In this document: piece by piece, positions 44,101 through 52,128 of the stretch
Layout of the letters: every line of letters begins with the position of its first letter
Numbering within the stretch: the stretch's first letter is position 1
From: Massilia sp. Root133
GTDB taxonomy: Bacteria; Pseudomonadota; Gammaproteobacteria; Burkholderiales; Burkholderiaceae_D
Length of the DNA: 64,000 nt
Direction: 5' to 3'
Assembly (NCBI RefSeq): GCF_001426525.1
Contig: NZ_LMEW01000032.1
Location: forward strand, 351,113-415,112
Made by a program: the position numbers and the translations under genes
The notes under the pieces: model-generated
What the model was told of the DNA's origin: nothing
Seen by the model: only the letters and a program-made list of their open reading frames with translations
Databases searched by the model: none

Positions 44101-44958
44101 TCAGTCGAAGATGAGAAGGCAGCGGATCTCGATGCTCTCGCGCGGCGGCGTGCCGGGCGGCGTGTCCGGATGGGCGAACGCGGCGTGCGGTGTGAAGCAT
44201 GGCATGCCGTCCAGGGAATCGTACTGCTTGAACACCAGCACCTCGTCGAACTGCATCGCAGGAAAATACGACCACGCGTGGGCCGGGTTGTGCAGCACTT
44301 CGAAGATCTCGCCGGTGCGGGTCGGGTAGACGATGTCCGCGGCCACGAGATCCGACCGCGCCACGGTGCGCGCATCGCAGACCGCCAGCGGCGCGTCCAG
44401 CACCGGCAGCCTGGTCGTGCGCCACAGGTTGAGGATCGCATGGCGCGCGGCCGGCCGGAAGCCGTGCGCTTCCATCTCGAGCGCCAGCCTGCGCTGCGCC
44501 GACGCCGGCGTGAAGTCGCAGTGGACGCGCGTGGCGGTGCTGGGACGCTGGCCGTCGCGCGCGCCGAACGGCGTCAGGGTGCCGGGATCGCGCCGGCGTA
44601 CGAGATGATCGAACACGATGGCGCGGCGCGCGCCGGTGACGGCCCGCGCCAGCGCCTCCATCTCGCGGTAGTACACGCGCTCGATGGCGTCGCGCCCGGC
44701 GAACGACGGCATCGCGCTCGGAGCGCTGCACAGCTGGAAGCCCTCGCGGTCGAGCGCGGGCGGCTCGGCGGCGGCGCGGCCGTCGCGGATCGTCACGGGC
44801 ATGGCTGCGTAATCGCAGGTGTCCCATGCATGCCCGCCGGGCGGCGCGAGCATCCAGGTGACGGGTTTGCGGTCTGCGCTTTGCAGGTACTCGAGTGTCG
44901 CGTCGACGGTGGCGGGATGCATGCCGGGTCCTTGGATGAAGTGGCGAAGAGTCTTCAT
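44101..44958 (-). CDS. CmcJ/NvfI-family oxidoreductase (GA4-desaturase-like)
   Basis: A 285-residue protein with the CmcJ/AsaB-like pattern: VFDHLVRRRDPG, ATRVHCDFTPASA with a putative metal-binding His-x-Asp, NLWRTTRLPVLDAPLAVCDART, GEIFEVLHNPAHAWSYFPAMQFDEVLVFKQYDS as successive pieces, FTPHAAF, and a C-terminal RESIEIRCLLIFD. Members are proposed 2-oxoglutarate/Fe-dependent oxygenases best known from fungal secondary metabolism and cephamycin C biosynthesis. The longer open frame to 45468 overlaps the LysR gene and is rejected. It forms an operon with the isomerase-like gene and is divergent from a LysR regulator. Confidence 0.8.
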   Translation of the reverse strand: MKTLRHFIQGPGMHPATVDATLEYLQSADRKPVTWMLAPPGGHAWDTCDYAAMPVTIRDGRAAAEPPALDREGFQLCSAPSAMPSFAGRDAIERVYYREMEALARAVTGARRAIVFDHLVRRRDPGTLTPFGARDGQRPSTATRVHCDFTPASAQRRLALEMEAHGFRPAARHAILNLWRTTRLPVLDAPLAVCDARTVARSDLVAADIVYPTRTGEIFEVLHNPAHAWSYFPAMQFDEVLVFKQYDSLDGMPCFTPHAAFAHPDTPPGTPPRESIEIRCLLIFD

Positions 44959-44980
44959 TACATGCTGTCGCGGCCTGCCC

Positions 44981-44994
44981 TTCAAACGTTTAAA
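44981..44994. promoter_or_regulatory. LysR-type box between CmcJ-like gene and LysR gene
   Basis: TTCAAACGTTTAAA is a near-perfect palindrome of the T-N11-A kind in the 79-bp divergent space, expected for the adjacent LysR regulator. A second perfect inverted repeat, CATGCCG-AAC-CGGCATG, lies at 45007-45023 just before the LysR start. Confidence 0.5.
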
Positions 44995-45037
44995 ATGACC
45001 GTGCCGCATGCCGAACCGGCATGTCAGGAACCTGCCC

Positions 45038-45949
45038 ATGCCGAGCCGACTGATCGACCTGCCGCCGCTGGACCTGCTGCGCACCTTCGTCGCGGTGGGC
45101 CGCCGCATGAGCATCACGCTGGCCGCGCAGGACTTGTGCATCGTGCAGTCCGCCGTCAGCCGCCAGATCCAGGCGCTGGAAGCGACCCTCGGCTGCCGCC
45201 TGTTCGTGCGCGGGTATCGCAGCATCGAGTTTACGCCCGAGGGCCGGCACCTGTTCCGGAATGCCGATCCGATGCTGGAACAACTGGGGTCCGTGATCGG
45301 TATGCTGCGTCCTCCCGCCGAGCGGCCGTGCATCACCATCACGGCCACCATCGGCGTCACCGCGCTCTGGCTGCTGCCCCGGCTGGGCGCCTTCCAGCGC
45401 GGGTCGCCCGACATCGACGTGCGCGTCGCCGCCACCAATCGCGTGATGGACCTGGACCGCGACGGCATGGACCTCGCCCTCCGCTACTGCCCCGACACGG
45501 CGGCGCCGGGCGACGCGGTCCGCCTGTTCAGCGAGATCCTCATCCCGGTCGCGCATCCGTCGCTGGGCGTGTCGGCCATCGAGGAACCGGCCCAGGTGCG
45601 CCGGCACGTGCTGATCGATTACGACGACAGTTCGCGGCCCTGGCTCCAGTGGAAGCACTGGCTGCGCGGCGCCGGCCACAAGACGGGGACATCCGGCAAC
45701 GGCCGTCTGCTGTTCAACCAGTACGACCAGGTGGTGCAGGCGGCGCTGGCCGGACAGGGCGTCGCACTCGGCCGCCTGGCGCTGGTCGGCAACCTGCTCG
45801 CCGAAGGCAAGCTCGCGGTGGCGACGGCGCGGCCGCCCGTGACGACCGATCACGGCTACTGGCTGCTGACGCGGCCCGGTGCGGACAGCCGCGCACTGGC
45901 GGCAGTGCGGGACTGGATTCTTGCGGAGGCCGCGGCGACAAATCGATGA
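45038..45949 (+). CDS. LysR-family regulator (GcvA-like subgroup)
   Basis: A 303-residue regulator. The winged helix-turn-helix (LDLLRTFVAVGRRMSITLAA, QSAVSRQIQALEATLG) is followed by a LysR substrate-binding domain with ITATIGVTALWLLPRL and the DIDVRVAATN strand common to GcvA/AmpR-type regulators. AGGA eight bases before the ATG at 45038 favours this start; an in-frame ATG at 45008 lies within an inverted repeat. It is divergent from the CmcJ-like/isomerase operon and most likely controls it. The effector is unknown. Confidence 0.88.
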   Translation: MPSRLIDLPPLDLLRTFVAVGRRMSITLAAQDLCIVQSAVSRQIQALEATLGCRLFVRGYRSIEFTPEGRHLFRNADPMLEQLGSVIGMLRPPAERPCITITATIGVTALWLLPRLGAFQRGSPDIDVRVAATNRVMDLDRDGMDLALRYCPDTAAPGDAVRLFSEILIPVAHPSLGVSAIEEPAQVRRHVLIDYDDSSRPWLQWKHWLRGAGHKTGTSGNGRLLFNQYDQVVQAALAGQGVALGRLALVGNLLAEGKLAVATARPPVTTDHGYWLLTRPGADSRALAAVRDWILAEAAATNR

Positions 45950-46015
45950 CAGATTTCATCCGGTATCGCGACTATATTGGCGAGACCCAAACCAATCAAC
46001 GAAGGACTACCAGGC

Positions 46016-46246
46016 ATGCTGAAACATCTCCTGAGCGCCGCGGCAGCGGCATGCGTCCTGGCCGGCTGCGCCGAAGCGCCGACCAGCGACGGACCGCAAC
46101 TCGCGCGCGAGGACCGCGAGCCCCCCACCGGCAGCATGCTGCCGCGCCGGCACCAGACCGGTAACCCCCAGGTGATCAACAAGGACCAGATCGACACCAA
46201 CCAGATCCTGAACCCGGGCGCCACGCAGCCGCACATCAAGCCCTGA
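46016..46246 (+). CDS. small lipoprotein, function unknown
   Basis: A 76-residue lipoprotein: hydrophobic leader with lipobox LAGC (Cys17), then a short polar mature region rich in proline and asparagine (RHQTGNPQVINKDQIDTNQI). AAGGA precedes the ATG at 46016. Similar tiny lipoproteins occur in Oxalobacteraceae without known function. Its 3' end overlaps the convergent NhaR-like gene by 11 bp. Confidence 0.7.
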   Translation: MLKHLLSAAAAACVLAGCAEAPTSDGPQLAREDREPPTGSMLPRRHQTGNPQVINKDQIDTNQILNPGATQPHIKP

Positions 46247-47138
46247 ACAGCATGTCGCGCGCGAGCGCGCCGATCGCGACCGTGGCCGGATGGCTCATGC
46301 GCCGTTCGGTCGTGATCGCGTAGACCTGCTCGACCACCGCATCGACCGTGCCGAGCGCCACGACCTGGTACTGGTCGCACACCTGCGCCGCGATGACCGT
46401 CGGCGCGAAGAACACCCCCGCCCCTGATTGGCCGAATGCCTGCATCATCGCGCTGTCGTCGAACTCGCCGATGACCCGGACGTGGATGTCGCCGCTTTCC
46501 AGCCAGTGCAGCAAACGGCCCCGGATCGCGACATCCTCGCCGGGGAACAGCACCGGGGCATTCTCGAGGCACGCCGGAAAATCCGGTCCCAGCCGGGCCG
46601 CCAGGTCCGCGGTGGCGAACGCGGTCATCGAACTTTCCCCGAGCAAGTGGTTGTAGGCACGCACGCTGAAGTGCGCGGGGATCGTCCGGTCCGCGATGAC
46701 GAGGTCGAGACGATGGACGGCCAGGTCCGCGAGGAGGTTGTCGAGGCGGCCTTCGCGGCACACGAGCCTGACCGGTTCCTCCAGCTTCAGGGCCGGCTCC
46801 ACGAGCCTGCACGCGATGAGTTTCGAGACCGAATCGGCACACCCCACGCGAAACGGTTGCGGCGACGCGAGCTGGCTGTTCCGCACGAGTTCCAGCAATT
46901 CATCCCCGGCCGTGAAAATCTGTTCGGCCGAGCGGGCAATGCGCCGGCCGGCCTCGGTCAACTCGAGGTTGCGCCCGGCGCGCCGGAACAGCTGCACCCC
47001 CAGCGTGGCCGCGAACTCGGACAGCTGCCCCGAGATCGCGTGCGGCGTCAGGTGGAGCTGCGCGGCGGCCGTGGCGATGCTGCCGGTCTTTGCCACCATC
47101 CAGAAGTAGCGCAAATGCTTGTAGTTGAGTGAGCTCAT
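46236..47138 (-). CDS. LysR-family regulator, NhaR-like
   Basis: A 300-residue regulator beginning MSSLNYKHLRYFWMVAKTGS, the typical NhaR opening, with HLTPHAISGQLSEFAATLGV as recognition helix region and a short effector domain. NhaR-type regulators respond to sodium or alkaline pH and envelope stress in enterobacteria; the role here is unknown. Upstream in-frame ATGs (47153, 47210) are less likely because a palindrome (47151-47167) overlaps the first. It is divergent from terC, which handles metal ions or pH stress, so control of terC is plausible. Confidence 0.85.
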   Translation of the reverse strand: MSSLNYKHLRYFWMVAKTGSIATAAAQLHLTPHAISGQLSEFAATLGVQLFRRAGRNLELTEAGRRIARSAEQIFTAGDELLELVRNSQLASPQPFRVGCADSVSKLIACRLVEPALKLEEPVRLVCREGRLDNLLADLAVHRLDLVIADRTIPAHFSVRAYNHLLGESSMTAFATADLAARLGPDFPACLENAPVLFPGEDVAIRGRLLHWLESGDIHVRVIGEFDDSAMMQAFGQSGAGVFFAPTVIAAQVCDQYQVVALGTVDAVVEQVYAITTERRMSHPATVAIGALARDMLFRA

Positions 47139-47150
47139 GGCGTTCGAATA

Positions 47151-47167
47151 CATCGAAAAAGTCGATG
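47151..47167. promoter_or_regulatory. LysR-type palindrome between NhaR-like gene and terC
   Basis: CATCGA-AAAAG-TCGATG is a perfect 6-bp inverted repeat with a 5-base spacer located 13 bases before the regulator start, in the 115-bp divergent space shared with terC. Confidence 0.5.
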
Positions 47168-47253
47168 AATGATGAAAGATAACACGATTAGTCCGATCCT
47201 TACCTGCCATCTATAGTGAACGTTCAATCAACCGCAACGATGACCGGAGGGCG

Positions 47254-48222
47254 ATGATGAACGGAATCGAGACTATTGCGAGCGGCCCGATGTGGGCCGG
47301 CTTCGTCGGGTTCGTGCTGGTGATGCTCGCGCTCGACTTGTTCGTGTTCGGCGGCAACAAAGCACATAAGGTGGGCGTGAAGGAAGCGGGGCTGTGGTCG
47401 ATCGCGTGGGTCAGCATGGCGCTGCTGTTCAACGGCGGCCTCTGGTGGTACCTGAAGACGACGGTCGGCGCCGACGTGGCCGACCAGAAGGCGCTCGAAT
47501 TCCTGTCCGGCTACCTCATCGAAAAGGCGCTCTCGGTCGACAACATCTTCGTGTTCCTGATGATCTTCACCGCCTTCCAGGTACCCCAGCAATACCAGCG
47601 CCGGGTGCTCGTCTACGGCGTCCTCGGCGCCATCGTCATGCGCGCCGTCATGATCGGCGCCGGCGCGTGGGTCGTGAGCGAATTCAGCTGGGTGCTGTAC
47701 GTCTTCGGCGCCTTCCTGCTGCTCACGGGCATGCGCATGCTGGTCGCGGCCGACAAGGAACCGGACGTCAAGCAGAGTCCCGTGATGCGCTTCGCCCGCA
47801 AGCACCTGCGCGTGGCGGAAGGCGACCATGGCGAGAAATTCTTCGTGGCCGCAAACGGGATCCGCTACGTGACGCCGCTGTTCCTCGTGCTGCTGCTGAT
47901 CGAAGCGACGGACCTGATCTTCGCGGTGGACTCGATCCCGGCGATCTTCGCCATCACGACGGACCCGTTCATCGTCTTCACGTCGAACCTGTTCGCGATC
48001 CTGGGCTTGCGTGCCCTGTACTTCCTGCTGGTCGACATGGCCGACCGTTTCCACCTGCTGAAGTACGGCCTGGCGATGGTCCTGACCTTCATCGGCACAA
48101 AGATGCTGATCATGCCCTGGTATCACATGCCGGTGCAGGCGTCGCTGACCGTCGTCGCCGTGCTCATTGCCGGCAGCTGTATCGCCAGCCTGTACGTCGC
48201 GCGCAAGCACGACGCCAACTAA
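47254..48222 (+). CDS. TerC-family integral membrane protein (Alx-like)
   Basis: A 322-residue inner-membrane protein with about nine hydrophobic segments. TerC signatures are clear: EKALSVDNIFVFLMIF near 90, LLLIEATDLIFAVDSIPAI near 210, with the buried acidic residues in the EKxLSxDN and ExTDxxFAxDS repeats proposed to bind manganese or other divalent ions. Alx-type members export manganese or respond to alkaline pH; tellurite resistance is the historical name. CCGGAGGG precedes the start. No manganese riboswitch fits in the short leader. It is followed 23 bp later by a TerB-like gene. Confidence 0.92.
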   Translation: MMNGIETIASGPMWAGFVGFVLVMLALDLFVFGGNKAHKVGVKEAGLWSIAWVSMALLFNGGLWWYLKTTVGADVADQKALEFLSGYLIEKALSVDNIFVFLMIFTAFQVPQQYQRRVLVYGVLGAIVMRAVMIGAGAWVVSEFSWVLYVFGAFLLLTGMRMLVAADKEPDVKQSPVMRFARKHLRVAEGDHGEKFFVAANGIRYVTPLFLVLLLIEATDLIFAVDSIPAIFAITTDPFIVFTSNLFAILGLRALYFLLVDMADRFHLLKYGLAMVLTFIGTKMLIMPWYHMPVQASLTVVAVLIAGSCIASLYVARKHDAN

Positions 48223-48245
48223 CGTCTTTTACTGGAGAACCTGAC

Positions 48246-48644
48246 ATGCGCTCATACCCCAAGAACAGTCCCCGCGCCGCCGGCCGCCTGCTGGCCCTGA
48301 CGATGATCGTCGACGGCAACGTCGCCCTCAGCGAACTGAAGGCAGTCTACCGTTCGCGGATCCTGGAGCACATCGCGCTGGACGACGACGAGTTCGACGC
48401 CGTCCTGCACGAGTTGTGCAACGACCTGCTCGCGACGGCGCACCACGGCAACGTGCACGTCGACACGGCGACGATCGACGCCTTCCTCGACGACGTCGAC
48501 GCGCCCGAACTGCGCCGCAACCTGCTGGGCGCCATGTGGCGCCTCGCCGATGCCGACGGCTGGCTGGCGGACGCGGAAGCCATCGTGCTGAACCGGGCCG
48601 CGATCCGCTGGGGCGCCGAATCGGGTTTCGTCACGGCGCACTGA
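48246..48644 (+). CDS. TerB-like small acidic protein
   Basis: A 132-residue, strongly acidic, all-helical protein. The pattern AGRLLALTMIVDGNVALSEL and the terminal GAMWRLADADGWLADAEAIV resemble the two-helix-pair TerB fold found in tellurite-resistance-associated proteins. GGAG eight bases before the ATG supports the start, and the gene lies 23 bp after terC. The canonical acidic metal-binding positions cannot be verified by eye, so the family call is tentative. Confidence 0.65.
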   Translation: MRSYPKNSPRAAGRLLALTMIVDGNVALSELKAVYRSRILEHIALDDDEFDAVLHELCNDLLATAHHGNVHVDTATIDAFLDDVDAPELRRNLLGAMWRLADADGWLADAEAIVLNRAAIRWGAESGFVTAH

Positions 48645-48721
48645 CCCGAGGCTTGCCCATGCTGGCGGATGCTTCGGCCGCGGCCGAATCGTCGCGGACT
48701 GGCTCCCGCTAGCATGGGTGT

Positions 48722-49303
48722 ATGGAACTCATCGACTACCTGCACACCCATTTCCTCACCCGCGGGCAGTTGCTCGCGGCCTGCGCCACGGACGGTGCGC
48801 ATCTCGACGCCGTCACGGCCGCCGGCGCGATGCCGGCACCGTCGTACCGGCTGCACGTCAGGATCGATTGCGCGTCGTACTTCGGCGACCACACGGAAAC
48901 GCACACGCAAGACTGGTTTGCGAAAGGCTATGTCGAGTGGCTGCGCATGCTGCTGGATGGATCCCAGGATCCGTACACGCTGTTCGCGGCGCGCTACCGG
49001 GCGGCGCTGGCCGCCCTGCCCCTGTTCGACATGGACGCGACGGACGCGCACCTGCGCAGCGAATGGCAGCATTTCATCGCCGGCACCTACGGCTTGTGCA
49101 CGCGCTCCGGCCTGCCCGAGGACATCGCGGCGAAGGAGCTGGCGATCCACGTCATCCGCATGCTGACCGATGACGGCCGTGTGCTCGACGCGGATGAGCG
49201 GGAACGGCTGGCCAGGGCACGCGACCTGCTGGACCGCGCGAGCAGCCCGTTCGCCCCGCACGAACGAGCCCGCAGCTCGCGCGCGCGATACGGTTTGAAA
49301 TAA
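48722..49303 (+). CDS. conserved hypothetical protein (DUF6058-like)
   Basis: A 193-residue soluble protein starting MELIDYLHTHFLTRGQLLAA, continuing with MPAPSYRLHVRIDCASYFG and WFAKGYVEWL. The opening reads like a small helical anti-terminator or regulator-like domain (FLTRGQLLAAC). I associate it with the DUF6058 group but only from memory of the pattern. No export signal. It is followed by the AhpD-like gene, which has its own promoter. Confidence 0.6.
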   Translation: MELIDYLHTHFLTRGQLLAACATDGAHLDAVTAAGAMPAPSYRLHVRIDCASYFGDHTETHTQDWFAKGYVEWLRMLLDGSQDPYTLFAARYRAALAALPLFDMDATDAHLRSEWQHFIAGTYGLCTRSGLPEDIAAKELAIHVIRMLTDDGRVLDADERERLARARDLLDRASSPFAPHERARSSRARYGLK

Positions 49304-49314
49304 TTCGCGGGACC

Positions 49315-49341
49315 TGTCACAAAGCCGGGAGCCGTTCCGTC
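49315..49341 (+). promoter_or_regulatory. ECF41-type sigma-factor promoter
   Basis: TGTCACA at 49315-49321 and CGTC at 49338-49341 are separated by exactly 16 bases, the published ECF41 consensus. The start codon of an AhpD-like carboxymuconolactone decarboxylase, the standard ECF41 target class, lies 50 bases further. No ECF41 sigma gene is present in the window. Confidence 0.75.
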
Positions 49342-49391
49342 TAATGGTTAGAAGGCTGCATTCCGCAGCCCCGCCAACGAAAGGAACCATC

Positions 49392-49856
49392 ATGTCGCAC
49401 GCTGCCCGCATCAACCTGTTCACCCTGGCCCCGTCCGCGCTGAAGGCCATGGTCAACCTGTCCCAGACCGTCAAGCAGGGCGCGCTGGGCCCGCGCCTCG
49501 TGGAACTCGTCAACCTGCGCGTCTCGCAACAGAACGGCTGCGGCGTGTGCGTCGACATGCACTGGCGCGACCTGATCAAGCAGGGCGCCGACCCGCGCCA
49601 CCTGAACAGCGTGGCCGCCTGGCGCGAATCGCCGTTCTTCAGCGAGCGCGAACGGGCCGCGCTGGCCTGGGCCGACGCCGTCAATGCCCTGCCCCACCGC
49701 GACGACACGGACGCCGCCTGGCCCGCCTTGCGCGAGCATTTCAGCGAGGGCGAGATCGCGGAACTGGGCTATACGATCGCCGTCATCCGGGGCTGGAACG
49801 CGATCAACCTGTCGCTGCGCAACCCGATCCCGGTCGAGCCGCCGGCCGGCATGTAA
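49392..49856 (+). CDS. carboxymuconolactone decarboxylase/AhpD-like alkylhydroperoxidase
   Basis: A 154-residue all-helical protein with the redox motif CGVCVDMHW (Cys at about 52 and 55, His three residues on) characteristic of AhpD-type CMD proteins, and RERAALAWADAVNALP typical of the ECF41-associated subgroup. It probably reduces peroxides or takes part in a stress-linked oxidation. AAGGA precedes the ATG. An ECF41 promoter lies upstream. The end is tail-to-tail with the VOC gene with no intervening base. Confidence 0.88.
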   Translation: MSHAARINLFTLAPSALKAMVNLSQTVKQGALGPRLVELVNLRVSQQNGCGVCVDMHWRDLIKQGADPRHLNSVAAWRESPFFSERERAALAWADAVNALPHRDDTDAAWPALREHFSEGEIAELGYTIAVIRGWNAINLSLRNPIPVEPPAGM

Positions 49857-50222
49857 TCAGCGCACGGCGGCGGGGTCGAACAGCGGGTTCTCGATGAGCC
49901 CGAGGATGTTGCCGAACGGGTCCTGCAGTTCCGCCACCTTGATGCCCTCGCCCACCTCCTGGATCGCCGCGTGGACGGTGGCGCCGAGGCCGACGATGCG
50001 CTCGACCTCGGCCGCGATGTCGTCCACGCCCCAGAACGTCGTCGACCCCGTCGTGCCCGGCGTGCCGTCCGGAACGAGTCCCAACTCGAACCCGCCGACG
50101 GCAAAACCAACGTAGAACGGCCGGTCGAAATAGGGCTGGACGCCGAACACGTCGGCGAACCAGGCTTTGGCGCGGCCGAGGTCGGCCGCGGGATAGGTCA
50201 CGGTGCGCAATCCTTTGATCAT
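49857..50222 (-). CDS. VOC-family (glyoxalase-like) protein
   Basis: A 121-residue vicinal-oxygen-chelate protein: two beta-alpha-beta-beta-beta halves, MIKGLRTVTYPAADLGRAKAW at the start and FQDPFGN-like LQDPFGNILGLIENP at the end, where a metal-binding Glu is expected. The first-half metal histidine is replaced (TVTYPAAD), so it may be a binding rather than a catalytic protein. AGGAG precedes the ATG. Function cannot be named more closely. Confidence 0.82.
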   Translation of the reverse strand: MIKGLRTVTYPAADLGRAKAWFADVFGVQPYFDRPFYVGFAVGGFELGLVPDGTPGTTGSTTFWGVDDIAAEVERIVGLGATVHAAIQEVGEGIKVAELQDPFGNILGLIENPLFDPAAVR

Positions 50223-50293
50223 GGTGTCTCCTGTCGTAAAGGCGCCATGATGCCCGATTCGCGCGGCCGTGGATTGGAAAAATGGAAAGCGGA

Positions 50294-51151
50294 TCAGAGC
50301 AAGGCGTCGATCTGCGGCGTGATCTGCGCCTGCAGCCCGACGAGATCGACCGTCGTGCCCTGCCCGTGTGCGACAGCCGTGTAGACGCCGTCGCCATTCC
50401 CGTCGTGGAAGACCTCGTAGTAGGCGTGATTGCCGCGGGTGATCGTCTCCACGACATAGCCCGCGGCCGCCTGCGCGTACGTGACGGTGGAGCCCAGGTG
50501 GACATCGACCGCCGTGCCGTCCGGCTTGACTGCCTGGGCCGCCGTCACCGTGGCGCCGTCGAACGTGAAGCGCATGCGTTCGTACGGCTCGACGTCCAGC
50601 GCCGTCGCCGCCGTCCCCACCGGCACCACGGTCAGCGTTTCCGCCGCGAGCTTGTACGTCGTGCCGTCCGTCGTCGTGTACGTCAGCGTCTCCAGCGTAT
50701 TGCCCCGGATCGCCGTTTCCGTGACGGCGCTGCCGTCGACCGTGAACACGCTCGCCGCCAGGTCGCCGACGGCCACGTCGTGGGTCCATCCCGACGTGCC
50801 GAACGTCTGGGTCATGCCCGTCACGGCCCCATTGGCCACCGTGAAACCGTAGGTCGGCGTGTTGGCGGCGGTCGTGTCGAAGCTGCGCACTTCCTGCGTC
50901 AGGTGATACAGGCCGGCGTCGCTCGCATCCACGGTCCAGGTCAGCATCGCCGTGGCCGTGCCGCGGGTCAGCGTCTCCGTGACCGTGCCCGTGCCGACGG
51001 CGAACGTCGCGTCGGCGGGCAGGCTGGCCGCGATGGTCCGGCTGCCGATCACATGTTCAAGGCCGGTGACCTGGCCGTCGGTGATCGTGAACCTGACGTC
51101 GGCGGTTGCCAGTTCGTCGGCCAGGCGGCCGACCGGGGAATGGTCGCGCAT
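50294..51151 (-). CDS. hypothetical protein of three ~80-residue repeats
   Basis: A 285-residue acidic protein without signal peptide or membrane helix. Three imperfect repeats are visible: about 18-95, 96-185 and 188-270. Each begins with an F-x-(I/V)-x-(D/N)-G-x-V-T-like strand (FTITDGQVTG, FTVANGAVTG, FTFDGATVTA) and contains a V-T/V-E-T-x-T/I-R-G turn (VTETLTRGT, VTETAIRGN, VVETITRGN). Beta-rich composition heavy in Thr, Val and Ala suggests a repeat solenoid or adhesin-like fold. HDGNGDGVYTA near 255 is like a calcium-binding loop. No family recognised. Confidence 0.6.
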   Translation of the reverse strand: MRDHSPVGRLADELATADVRFTITDGQVTGLEHVIGSRTIAASLPADATFAVGTGTVTETLTRGTATAMLTWTVDASDAGLYHLTQEVRSFDTTAANTPTYGFTVANGAVTGMTQTFGTSGWTHDVAVGDLAASVFTVDGSAVTETAIRGNTLETLTYTTTDGTTYKLAAETLTVVPVGTAATALDVEPYERMRFTFDGATVTAAQAVKPDGTAVDVHLGSTVTYAQAAAGYVVETITRGNHAYYEVFHDGNGDGVYTAVAHGQGTTVDLVGLQAQITPQIDALL

Positions 51152-51251
51152 AGAGGTGTCCTTTCGTGTCCGGGATGGTGCGAAAAGGATAAGGCGCTCG
51201 TCTGTAAAATGGCGTTAAGACCGCTCCTCACAAGTGTTACGAGATATTGCG

Positions 51252-51578
51252 ATGCCCACCCAACACCCCGTCACGCCCGACGGCCGCTATTTCGTCGTCG
51301 CGGGCCGCCTCTGGCGCATGAGCAATCCGGACCTCGATCCGGCCACGCGGCAGGCGCTCGTCGACCGCCTGATGCGCGCGCGGCGCGCCGTCGGCGCCGC
51401 GAAGAAGGCGGGAGACGCGCAGGCGGAGCGGCGGGCGCGCGATGACGTCGACGCGGCGAAGCACGCCCTCGGCGAGCGCGGCCCCGCGTGGTGGACGGAC
51501 GGCGCGCCCGACTACAACCGCCGGCTCGTCGAGAACACGCCGTACGCGGACTGGTACGCCGCGCTTCATCTTCCGTGA
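51252..51578 (+). CDS. small conserved hypothetical protein
   Basis: A 108-residue soluble protein with TPDGRYFVVAGRLWRMSNPD, a basic alpha-helical centre (RLMRARRAVGAAKKAG) and a C-terminal WWTDGAPDYNRRLVENTPYA. This pattern is widespread in proteobacteria, often mis-labelled as a Tol-type transporter protein; no function is known. The ATG at 51252 has no strong ribosome-binding site. Confidence 0.72.
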   Translation: MPTQHPVTPDGRYFVVAGRLWRMSNPDLDPATRQALVDRLMRARRAVGAAKKAGDAQAERRARDDVDAAKHALGERGPAWWTDGAPDYNRRLVENTPYADWYAALHLP

Positions 51579-51660
51579 GTTGCATATTCGCGCTTGCTGT
51601 CCTACACTGCTCAATGCGCAACCGTTTGGTTGCATCTTAAGCGCAACAAGGAGAGCCATC

Positions 51661-52128
51661 ATGGAGCACGCATCGGATACCGACCGGATCGAACGCAGCA
51701 TCGTCATCGACGCGCCGCGCGCGACAGTGTGGAACGCGCTGGCCGACGCCGACGCCTTCGGCCGGTGGTTCGGCGCCGACCTGAAGGGCCGGACGTTCGC
51801 ACCGGGCCAGCGTGCACGCGGGAACATCACCTACCCGGGCTACGAACATCTCCATTTCGACGTGGTCATCGACCGCATGCAGCCGCTCGAACTGCTGTCC
51901 TTCCGCTGGCATCCCTACGCCGTCGATCCCGCCGTCGACTACAGCGAAGAACAGCCGACACTCGTGACGTTCACGCTCGCCGACGCCGGAACCAACCGTA
52001 CTTTGCTGACGATCGTCGAATCGGGATTCGACAACGTCCCGCCGCACCGGCGGCTCGAGGCATTCCGCATGAACGGCGCCGGCTGGGATGCGCAGCTGAC
52101 GAACATCGTCCGCCATGTCGCGGCCTGA
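51661..52128 (+). CDS. SRPBCC/AHSA1-family protein
   Basis: A 155-residue START-like fold protein: ERSIVIDAPRATVWNALADA, FGRWFGADLKG, and a C-terminal GWDAQLTNIVRHV helix typical of the AHSA1 (Aha1 C-terminal-like) branch. AAGGAG precedes the ATG. Its 3' end overlaps the ArsR-type regulator by 14 bp, the common arrangement in which an ArsR repressor and an SRPBCC protein form one unit. The ligand is unknown. Confidence 0.88.
   Translation: MEHASDTDRIERSIVIDAPRATVWNALADADAFGRWFGADLKGRTFAPGQRARGNITYPGYEHLHFDVVIDRMQPLELLSFRWHPYAVDPAVDYSEEQPTLVTFTLADAGTNRTLLTIVESGFDNVPPHRRLEAFRMNGAGWDAQLTNIVRHVAA

Noticed and set aside
47168..47253. Manganese riboswitch (yybP-ykoY) upstream of terC
   Set aside because: The leader is too short and lacks the two conserved loops.
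49331..49375. tRNA-like or riboswitch-like hairpin (GGCTGC/GCAGCC) before the AhpD-like gene
   Set aside because: No cloverleaf or T-loop can be formed; the sequence is explained as the ECF41 promoter and 5' leader.
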